Below, in pieces: positions 53,755-63,060 of a stretch of 64,000 bases of DNA. The stretch is from Phymorhynchus buccinoides (lineage: Eukaryota > Mollusca > Gastropoda > Neogastropoda > Raphitomidae). Both the position numbers and the translations under genes were made by a program. Every line of letters starts with the position of its first letter. Within the stretch, counting starts at the first letter, position 1. The stretch is from positions 36,186,351 through 36,250,350 of the forward strand of contig CM065682.1 of assembly GCA_017654935.2 (NCBI GenBank), in the 5' to 3' direction. Under the pieces are notes generated by a model. That model was not told the origin of the DNA, ran no database searches, and was given only the letters and a program-made list of their open reading frames with translations.

Positions 53755-56700
53755 CTACAGTCGAACCCGTTTATAAGAAACCCACTTATAAGAAAACCCG
53801 CTTATAAGAAAGCAATATTTTTTCCCCGGCCGAACTCCTTCTTTCTTATGTATTATCAAAACTGGGATATAAGAAAACCACTCGGTTATAATGAAGGCAA
53901 ATTCGTTCTCCCATCCGCGATGTAAACTCGGATATAAGAAAATGATTTCATACAAGGGAGTTGGTTTGCAGTTCATTTTCTTATAAGCGAGTTTGATTTT
54001 CTTATAAGCGATTTTTTTAAAATTAGGGCATGAACTGAAAGGATGTTCCAAAAAGTGCAGTCGTTCCAACAAAACAAACAAAAGAGGACAATTTACGTCA
54101 GAGCAGCTACGTCACAGACACTCTACCAACACAGGCACTTGATTGCAAGACAGTTATTTTTGTTCCTTAAATTTCATGCTTTCCTTCAGTATTCTGTACA
54201 AAATAAATGCTGAGAAGAAGAAAAAATACGAATGCCGTTACTGTTGTGTTAGTTGTAGTGAGACTAGAGTAGCCTACCTTAATACAGAAAGATACAACCG
54301 AACCCGCTTATAAGAAACTCGCTTATAAGAAAACCCGCTTATAAGCAAGCAATTTATTTTCCCCGGCCGAATTCCTTCTTTCTTATGTATTATCAAAACT
54401 CGGATATAAGAAAACCGCTTATAAGAAAACTCGGTTATAAGCAAGCAAATTCGTTCTCCCATCCGCGATGTAAACTCGGATATAAGAAAATGATTTCATA
54501 CAAGGGAGTTTGGTTTGCAGTTCATTTTTCTTATAAGCGAGTTTGACCTTTCTTATAAGCGATTTTTTTTTTAAATTAGAGCATGAACTGAAAGGATGTA
54601 AAAAAAAATGCAGTTCCAACAAAACAAACAAAAAAGAGGAAAATGTACGTCAGAGCAGCTACGTCACAGACACTCTAACCTTAATATAGAAAGATACAGC
54701 CGAATCCGCTTATAAGAAACTCGCTTATAAGAAAACTTGCTCATAGTCCATTGGCATTGTACAAACGCAAATACACAAAATTGTCTTCCACTGTGTAAAA
54801 TGAGTTATACATCCAAATTAGAATATTGATTAAAAACAAGAAACAGAAATTTACATTAAAAAAAATATGTTACTCTCACACCACACCCACTCATTCATCT
54901 GCTCTCTGCTATCTTGCTCGCTCATCATGCAACCCACACCACTTCTGCCTTTCATTTTTGTTTTTAATTTTCTGTTCTGTTCTTTCTTTTTTTTTCTCCT
55001 TTGTTTTGCATTTTTCCCTTTTTTTTCATGCACCAAATTAGGTAAAAGCATTTTCTCTTCGTTTTATGTTTCTGTCTTTTATTGGGGGGTTTTCTCTTTT
55101 TCTTTTTATTTTTTCCCTTTTTTCCCATTCAAATCGGTTATAAGAAAACAAATTCAAAATGTTTTCTTATATCCGAGTTTCGGATATAAGAAAACCCAGA
55201 TATAAGAAAACAAAAAAATTATCTCCCTTCGATTTTCTTATAACCGGGTTTTACTGTATTTGAGACAATGCAATACAAGATGATGGTATTTGATACAGTG
55301 CAATACCTTGTGATGCAATACAAGGTATTGCACTGTACTCAAATACCATCATCTTGTATTGCATTGTCTCAAAATACAGTAAAACTCGGTTATAAGAAAA
55401 TCGAAGGGAGATAAATTTTTTGTTTTCTTATATCCGTGTTTTCTTATATCCGAAACTCGGATATAAGAAAACATTTTGAAATTTGTTTTCTTATAACCGA
55501 TTTGAATGGGAAAAAAGGGAAAAAAATAAAGAAAAAGAGAAACCCCCCCAAAAAAACCCAGAAACATAAAACGAAGAGAAAATGCTTTTACCTAATTTGG
55601 TGCATAAAAAAAAGGGGGAAAATGCAAAACAAAGGAGGAAAAAAAGAAAGAACGGAACAGAAAAATTAAAAACAAAAATGAAGGCAGAAGTGGTGTGAGT
55701 TGCATGATGAGCGAGCAAGATGAATGAGCAGATGAATGAGTGGGTGTGGTGTGAGAGTAACATATTTTTTTTAATGCAAATTTCTGTTTCTTGTTTTTAA
55801 TCAATATTCTAATTTGGATGTATAACTCATTTTACACAGTGGAAGACAATTTTGTATTTGCGTTTGTACAATGCCAATGGACTATGAGCAAGTTTTTCTT
55901 ATAAGTGAGTTTCTTATAAGCGGATTCAGCTGTATCTTTCTATATTAAGGTTAGAGTGTCTGTGATGTAGCTGCTCTGACGTACATTTTCCTCTTTTGTT
56001 TGTTTGCTTTCTTGGAACTGCACTTTTTTTTACATCCTTTCAGTTCATGCCCTAATTTTAAAAAAAAATCGCTTATAAGAAAATAGAACTCGCTTATAAG
56101 AAAATGAACTGCAAACCAAACTCCCTTGTATGATATCGTTTTCTTATATCCGAGTTTACATCGCGGATGGGAGAACGAATTGGCTTGCTTATAACCGAGT
56201 TTTCTTATAAGTTATAAGCGGTTTTCTTATATCTGAGCTTTGATAATACATAAGAAAGAAGGAATTCAGCCGGGGAAAATAAATTGCTTGCTTACAAGCG
56301 GGTTTTCTTATAAGCGAGTTTTCTTATAAGCGGGTTCGGCTGTATCTTTCTATATTAAGGTAGGCTACTCTAGTCTCACTACAACTAACACAACAGTAAC
56401 GGCATTCGTATTTTTTCTTCTTCTCAGCATTTATTTTGTACAGAATACTGAAGGAAAGCATGAAATTTAAGGGAACAAAAATAACTCAGTTAGTCTTGCA
56501 ATCAAGTGCCTGTGTTGGTAGAGTGTCTGTGACGTAGCTGCTCTGACGTAAATTTTCCTCTTTTGTTTGTTTTGTTCCAACGACTGCACTTTTTGGAACA
56601 TCCTTTCAGTTCATGCCCTAATTTTTAAAAAATCGCTTATAAGAAAATCAAACTCACTTATAAGAAAATGAACTGCAAACCAACTCCCTTGTATGAAATC

Positions 56701-56887
56701 ATTTTCTTACATCCAAGTTTACATCGCGGATGGGAGAACGAATTTGCCTCACTATAACCGAGTGGTTTTCTTATATCCCAGTTTTGATAATACATATGAA
56801 AGAAGGAGTTTGGCCGGGGAAAAAAAATTGCTTTCTTATAAGCGGGTTTTCTTATAAGTGGGTTTCTTATAAACGGGTTCGACTGTA
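53755..56887. mobile_element. TTATAAG-family cluster spanning the palindrome centre
   Basis: Outer ends CAGTCGAACCCGTTTATAAG (53758) and the complement CTTATAAACGGGTTCGACTG (ending 56885). Further ends near 54294, 54690, 55249, 55377, 55905 and 56330 show several nested or tandem units. Repeated words: CGCTTATAAGAAAACTCG, GGCCGGGGAAAA, GTTTACATCGCGGATGGGAG. Because it lies across the palindrome centre, half of it is the mirror of the other half. Confidence 0.75.
55258..55374. repeat. Palindrome centre, hairpin made of the 46-bp minisatellite unit
   Basis: Left of centre: ATGCAATACAAGATGATGGT ... CAGTGCAATACCTTGT; loop GATGCAAT (55312-55319); right of centre: ACAAGGTATTGCACTGTA and so on. Stem bases match almost perfectly. 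The unit is the minisatellite found at 8010-8338. Confidence 0.95.
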
Positions 56888-57127
56888 GCTGTTTCTAGTT
56901 TGTGGTGGTGTATGGCTTTGACTTTGAGTGTTGAGTTGAGTGTGTGTGTCATAAGTTTCTTTAGTGTGTGTGTGTGTGTGTGTGTGTGCGAATATTCTGA
57001 CAAATAAATATGTGTTTGCATAGGTGAAACCAGTGATGCGAGTACTGGTTTAAAAAAAACGGTTCGGATTTTTTAACCGGTTCTCAACTCTATTTATAAT
57101 GCTTGTCGTCTTAGACCTCTCTCTCTC

Positions 57128-57168
<41 letters not shown>

Positions 57169-57564
57169 AGCGTGTTTATTTTGTTGTTGCTTGATTAGTT
57201 GTTCGATACATCATACTGTTGTTCCCACCGTATTAATTTATTACCTTATGTTTGCCGTTAGTTGTTTATATACAGCAGAACTCGGTTATAAGAAAATCGA
57301 AGTGAGAAGATTTTTTGCTTTTTTATATCCGAAACTCGGATATAAGAAAACATTTTGAAGTTCGATTACACAAAAGTACAGGCACTCATATTTAATTTTT
57401 TTCTTCTGCTCAACATTTATTTTCCACAGAATACTGAAGGAATGTATGAAATTAAGGAACAAAAGAACTCAATTAATCTTGCAATCAAGTGCATGTACTG
57501 GTTAGGCTGTCTGTGAGCAGATTATCTGACTTAGCTTTCCTTTTTTGGAACAACTGCATTTTTA

Positions 57565-58352
57565 AAAGGCAGTGACTATTTACCCTCTAGTGGGTGAACA
57601 TACTGAAAGCCAAAGGAAACGCAAATGAAACTCTCTATCTGCGTGTGTGTCTCTGTATTTATTTATTTATCTCTCTGTGCCTCTGTCTCTCTCTGTGTCA
57701 CAGTCTCTGTCTCTGTTGTGTGTCTGTCTCTTTGTGTGTGTGTCTCTCTTTTTCTTTCTCTGTGTGTCTCTGTCTCTCTCTCTCACTGTCTTTCTGTCTG
57801 TGTCTATCTCTACCTCATACTCTCTCTCTCTCTCTCTCTCTTTGTATGCTTCACTCTCTGTATCTTTGTGTTTTTTCTCCTACAGCTGTACAGTTGCGTA
57901 GACAGAGACGAGAAAAACAGAGAGAGACAGACAAAAAGACATGCAGAGAGAAACACAGACACAGAAAGAGACAGACAGAGAGAGAAAGATCAAGAGACTG
58001 AGACAGAGAGAGAGAGAAAGATAAACAGACAGAGAGTGAAATATACAGTGAGAGACTTAGAAAGAGTCCAAAATGGGGACAGAGATAGAGAAAGACAGAG
58101 AGAGAGAGAGACAGAGAGAAAGACAGAGACACACAGAGAGAGAAAAATATAAATCCAAAGAGAGAGAGACACAAAGAGCGACAGAGAAAGAGATACAAAG
58201 AGAGAGACAGAGACATAGAGAGAAAAACAGACAGACAGACAAAGGACAGAGAGAGAGACAGAAAGTGTGAGGGAAAATAGCCTGAGTTCTATTTTCCCTC
58301 ATATAGCCTTGAGTTCTATTATCCCACTAGAGGGTAAATAGCCACTGCCTTT
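57565..58352. mobile_element. Foldback element with pyrimidine/purine arms (right-arm copy)
   Basis: Mirror of 52261-53080 with the same 30-base ends. Slightly shorter (about 788 bp) through losses in the microsatellite halves. Confidence 0.8.
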
Positions 58353-58555
58353 AAGAAAATGTTATGAATGGCAATTCGCTTAAAAAAATCGAACTGGGTT
58401 ATAAGAAAATGAACTGCAAATCAACTTGCTTGCATGAAACCATTTACTTATATTCAAGGATGGCTGAGGACGTTAAACTTTAAATTTCCGGATGGGAGAA
58501 GGAATTTGCTTGATTATAAGCGAGTTTTTTTAAAAGTGAATTCGGCTGTAGTAGG
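58353..58555. mobile_element. TTATAAG-family piece
   Basis: Mirror of 52066-52260; ends GAATTCGGCTGTAG. Confidence 0.7.
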
Positions 58556-58904
58556 ACCTATGCTTTCTTTCCCAACGTTAGCAGAAAACAACAAAGCAAA
58601 AACAGCTTTGGAAACAAATGACATAAAAGAATCAACCCCGCGATCTGCACACAGCGGTTATGATGAGTGACCATCCAAGAATGGTGACACACACACACGG
58701 TGACACCAAGTGACAGTCACTCACAGACACTAACACACACATAGACAGACATACAAACACACACCTAGTGGCAATCACGCACAGTGACACAAACACACAC
58801 CAAGTGACAGTCACACACAGAGACTGACACACACACAGAGACAGACACAAAAACACACCGAGTGGCAATCACGCACAGACTCGGACACACACACATACAC
58901 ACAC

Positions 58905-59080
58905 CTGAGTCTCCTCCTCCACCACCACTACCACCACCACCCCCACCCTGAGCACCCCCACCTCCTTGAGAACCGCCCCCGCTGCTTGGGGAACCGCCTG
59001 CTTGTGATATGACTTTGTTGACCCAGCCCCGCTCGTTCTCAGAAGCAGGGCACGTCACTCCTGAGGGGCCTGCTGACTGG
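58905..59080 (-). CDS. Candidate exon with Gly/Ser-rich tail (right-arm copy, open)
   Basis: On the minus strand an acceptor CCCTTTTAACAG precedes 59080. The frame reads QSAGPSGVTCPASENERGWV, NKVISQAGGSPSSGGGSQ, then GGGGAQGGGGGG and SGGGGGDSG, and stops at a GTGTGT donor at 58904. 176 nt, 58 full codons with one base on each side. A compact Cys-containing start and a flexible Gly tail suggest an extracellular or linker segment; no domain recognised. GC-rich coding text in AT-rich repeats argues for a real exon or a captured one. Confidence 0.45.
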
Positions 59081-59214
59081 CTGTTAAAAGGGAAACCCAG
59101 GGTTCAAAGTATATTACTTAATATATAAGAATAGAATTGAAATGAAATGAAACAAAGACAGGAGGGGGATGTGGAGAGAGAGAGAAAGAGAGAGAGAGGG
59201 GGAGAGAGAGGGAG

Positions 59215-59262
<48 letters not shown>

Positions 59263-59479
59263 AGAGAGCAGAGAGAGAGAGAGAGACAACGAGAGCGTTT
59301 TGTCTTGTTCTTTTTTTATTCTGTCTGTCTTTCTGTCTGTCTCTCTCTCTCCCTCTTCAACTTGACATGCACATCATATTATGTAAAGAGCGAGTTTACT
59401 TATAAGCAATTAAAAAAAATTAGTTTGTGTAACCATGTTTCTGTAAAACGTTCGCAGAAGCTCAGACTTTGGCACAAGG

Positions 59480-59790
59480 GAGGGGAGGTGGCAGCATAGT
59501 TGAGGCGATCCCTTGCCAATTCAATGGGGTTGGAACCCCAGGGTCGCCATTTCTGAACATGGAGTCCTTCAGATGAGAACTTAAAGCAAGTCTGACCAGT
59601 GTGCTTTATACATGTAAAACAACCCACGGCAGTGAAAAGTCGATAAGAGCAGGGAGATTCCCACTGCTTGGTATGAACCGAATTAATAGATAGATTTCCC
59701 TTGCCCAACCATCCACATAATTGGTGGTGCTGCAATGCGGCGACGCTCTCTCCACGTGGGAGCAACCCGAACCCGAATGTGACCAGAACA
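59480..59790 (+). mobile_element. tRNA-derived SINE (right-arm copy)
   Basis: The head GGTGGCAGCATAGTTGAGGC resembles a Pol III A box (TGGCNNAGTNGG) and GGGGTTGGAACCCC near 59527 a B box (GGTTCGANNCC), about 35 bases apart as in tRNA genes. The body contains AACCCACGGCAGTGAAAAGT, CGATAAGAGCAGGGAGATTC and CACATAATTGGTGGTGCTGC. It is not a tRNA gene: no anticodon arm or CCA stem can be drawn. Box assignment is by eye. Confidence 0.55.
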
Positions 59791-59810
59791 TATTTTAAAT
59801 TACCAATAAA

Positions 59811-59962
59811 GTGGAAGCTCCCTAACAAGACCTTGAAAAATCATCCAAAGGTCTTAGATGGGAGGGTGTTGTAAAAGGGAGGTAATTTTAATACTTACAA
59901 AGAAGGGCAATGTCTCAGAGAAGTAGGTCTTAAGTGGGAGGGAGTCTTATAGGGAGGTTCCA
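59811..59962. mobile_element. ~150-bp MITE (right-arm copy)
   Basis: Mirror of 50633-50781, ending GTCTTATAGGGAGGTTCCA. Confidence 0.65.
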
Positions 59963-60029
59963 TTACATACCAACAACAGAGTTGGGGTGCTACAATGGCA
60001 GCAAAAAGGGTATATAGAGAAGAAAATCC

Positions 60030-60112
60030 GATCAACGTCCTCCGGCCTGGAACAGGCACATGTGGGACATTAATATATTATAAAGATGGTGGGACGATCC
60101 TGGAGGTACTGC
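60030..60112 (+). repeat. Dispersed repeat (CGTCCTCCGGCCTGGAACAG type)
   Basis: AACGTCCTCCGGCCTGGAAC, AGGCACATGTGGGACATTAA, AAGATGGTGGGACGATCCTG. Same family as 27030. Confidence 0.65.
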
Positions 60113-60715
60113 AGTTAGTTTAGTTAGTCTGTTATAATCCCGTCAACAGCTATGGTTATCTCAGGACTGTCACCACATAAAAATCCACCACGCATAGCAA
60201 AACACAAATCCATGAATCTTAACAACGTACAAAACCTGAAAACAAAAAAATGTAGTACAATTCATAACATGGCACTTCCATCATTATACCCTATAGCACA
60301 TAAGTCCATACAGTGCTGGAAACGTGGAGCCACGCTACTCTCATTTATCGGATCCAGGTTAAAAAAAAAGTAAAAAAGAATAACAAATACATACTAGTAA
60401 GCTAAAATACATTTTTTTTAAATGCTATATATTCAAGCGAATATGCACTGCAGAATGGACAACAGATGCCCACTCAAGTGCGTAAGGTCTCACGTGTGGA
60501 AGCCAGTGAACAATAAAAAAAACAACAACCCTGGCATGTCATAAATTGTAGAAAGCAAAAAAGTGAAAGGGTTTTATATAAAAAATGCACTTGAATGGAC
60601 CAATAAGGCAGAAAAAAGTAGACGCTATAAAGCAAAAAGAAGAGAAAAGGCAGAGTCAAAGAGAGTGATAGAGTAGGGGAAGTTACTAGCATAGAACTTC
60701 CAGAAGAAGGGGGAA

Positions 60716-61439
60716 CTATTTCTGCTGAAAGACCCCCGGTATCCCCACGGGAGGGCCATAACCACATAAGCCAGCCTTAAGCCGTTGCCCGCCTCCTATT
60801 ATGACGAGGACGTGTGGTTGGACTTTAGGAGGCTGTTGGGCTCTCAGTAATCTCACGTAATATTAGACCCCCCCCCCCCCTACCATGAAAGGTGGAAGCC
60901 CGCCGGGGGGGGGGGGGGTAGAGGTACTGCAAAACCAGGAAAGTCCCTCATTTTTAATCGATAAAGATATAGCCAACAGTGTGACATAGTATAGGAAAAC
61001 CAGGCTAAAGTCGGAAATTATCACTTTTGACTTCTTTTTTTATATAATCTGAATGTTTCAATTCTACAGACTGAAAAGCAAAAAAACAGAATTGATCTAT
61101 CTGGCACAGTCTTTTTTCTATAATTTTTTTAAAGTCAACAAAATACACAGAATAACTAAGCTACCTGTTTTTGTGCATTGCTAAGTATGTCTCTCAGCGA
61201 CTTTAGCTGGGTTTTCCCATACTCTGTCAATTGGTTGCAAAGGGTATATACTCACACTGTTAGTCCACACTCGTCACTAATTGCCTTCAACAGAGGGTAA
61301 GGGCCAGCGTTGCACGCACATCCAGTGAAGTCATCAAAATCCAAGACCCACACCAACGCCCCTCCATAACCACTGGTCTTTATAAAGCGAACCTGCACAC
61401 AGGATCTTTTCACTGAGACTTATAAAAAAAGAAAAAAAG
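60716..61439. other. No gene called; outside the palindrome
   Basis: A short GC-richer stretch at 60725-60840 could code (LKPLPASYYDEDVWLDFRRL in one frame) but has nearby stops. C and G runs at 60871 and 60905. The remainder is AT-rich. Confidence 0.35.
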
Positions 61440-61757
61440 AAAGAAAATGAAACAGACTGCAACGTCACTGGAACATACAGCAAACAAACAACTACACGGC
61501 AAGTGCAAAGTGACGTTATTTTATTCACAAGAGACAAAACAAAACTACTGGATATTTCGGCGCATGCGCCTTTATCAACACAGACAAACAATTAAACAGC
61601 AAACATCAAATATAGCAAAAGGGGCAAAAAGTAGGCAACAGAAGGAGCAAAAAAACACATCAAGATCAAAATAAAAACAATACTTCCCCTCTACAGTCCA
61701 ACGTGTAAATGATACAACAAAGTTGAAACCAAAGAGCAAGGCTGTGAACACAAATCA

Positions 61758-61758
61758 A

Positions 61759-61795
<37 letters not shown>
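61758..61795. repeat. Poly-G tract
   Basis: About 37 G in the 3' region of the Penelope-like element. Confidence 0.85.
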
Positions 61796-62479
61796 ATTGA
61801 AGTGAGAGAGGTTGGGGACAGTGAGTACGCAATCACAGATGGTAGAAGTTGGAAACAAGGGTCAGTTGTGTTTAAGGGGTGGGGAGGGGGAGGTTTGGTG
61901 AAGAGAACAAATCTCGTGCTAAAGTGAACACATGTAGCAAAAGCTGACATTACATTTCAATTAAAAAATGAAAAGGACAGAGAGAGAAGGGGGGGTATGG
62001 AAATAGAAATAGAGGGGGGGGGGGGGGGGGCGGGTTCGCCGCCTAGCGCATCAAACCCATGTCTGACCCCAAAGTGGGTTGCCCCACCCTGGCACCGAGG
62101 GGTGAGGGGGGAAACGGAAGTTCTCCGAGAAAAAAACCCCCTAGTCAGACACACTTGTCTAAGACATGAAAAATGTAAACAAATTTAAAGGAATAAAGGA
62201 TTAAGGGGGGAAAAAAAAAAAAACTCTCTGGGAGAAAAAAACCCTGCGCAAGTGGTCAAAGACAAGTGCAACAAACCCCTCTCACATGCACACACAAACA
62301 CATACACACACTCTCTCTCTCTCCTCTCACACACAAACCACACACTGGGACTAGAGGAATGCAAAATAAGCAATGGTATACATTGGAGTGTTTGGAAGGG
62401 AGGGGTGGGGAGGGGGTTATGGGAAGGAGGGGGTGGGTGGGTATTGGGCGGTAGATATGGATAGGAATCAAATTGATCA

Positions 62480-62930
62480 TTAGTGATTACAATCAAGTTT
62501 GTAAATTAATTGGGAATGCTGGGGTCCACGCCGGGGGAGGGGGCTTCGGGCAGTGGGGGGAACCTTCTTCGCTTAGCTGTGGCTATTGAACTGCCACAGC
62601 CCAGCTATACAGGGGTCATTCCTTCGCTTAGCTGTGGCTATCAGACCCCTGTCCCCCCAACCCAGACGGGACACACAGGGAAATGGGGGAAATGAAAACT
62701 AGACATTCCATTACAAGCAAGTTTGTAAAATAATTAGGAATACAGAGGTCCACGCCGGGGGAGGGGGCTTCGGGCAGTGGGGGGAACCTTCTTCGCTTAG
62801 CTGTGGCTATTGAACCCTACCACACTGCCCAGTATACAAGGGTCACTCCTTCACTTAGCTGTGGCTATTAGACCCCTGTCCCCCCAACCCAGGCGGGACA
62901 CGCAGGGAAGTGGGGGGGGGGGAGGGGGTA
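62480..62930. repeat. Two tandem ~227-bp units in the Penelope 3' region
   Basis: CAAGTTTGTAAATTAATTGG and CAAGTTTGTAAAATAATTAG start the two units; each has GGTCCACGCCGGGGGAGGGG, CTTCGCTTAGCTGTGGCTAT twice, and CCCCTGTCCCCCCAACCCAG. Each unit also has a smaller internal repeat of the GCTTAGCTGTGGCTAT word about 60 bases apart. Confidence 0.85.
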
Positions 62931-63060
62931 GGTGGTGGCAAAAAGGAGGGGGAGGGTTGGGGGCGGGGAGGAGTTTTGGGAAGGGGTGAAGGAGGGGGGT
63001 AGATGGGTTCAAGAACATGTTACGGCAAAATGAAAATGACACAGAATAATATAATGAGGC

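Larger units (their letters stand above)
49851..55311. repeat. Giant palindrome, left arm (~5.46 kb)
   Basis: Every feature in this arm recurs in reverse order and orientation in 55320-60715: CCCTTCTTCTGGAAGTTCTA at 49855 mirrors the text ending near 60711, the SINE at 50812 mirrors 59480, the exon candidate at 51529 mirrors 58905, and the foldback element at 52261 mirrors 57565. The sum of mirrored coordinates is about 110566-110631, drifting with indels. Arms differ by scattered substitutions and short indels. Confidence 0.95.
55320..60715. repeat. Giant palindrome, right arm (~5.40 kb)
   Basis: Reverse complement of 55311 back to 49851. It ends at GAAGGGGGAA near 60715, after which the sequence diverges from that left of 49851. 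Confidence 0.95.

Noticed and set aside
59480..59560. A functional tRNA gene
   Set aside because: A- and B-box-like words are present, but no anticodon stem-loop or acceptor stem forms, so it is a SINE head.
61440..63060. A hammerhead ribozyme in the Penelope 3' region
   Set aside because: I looked for the CTGATGA and GAAA core on both strands here and did not find it in the needed order.
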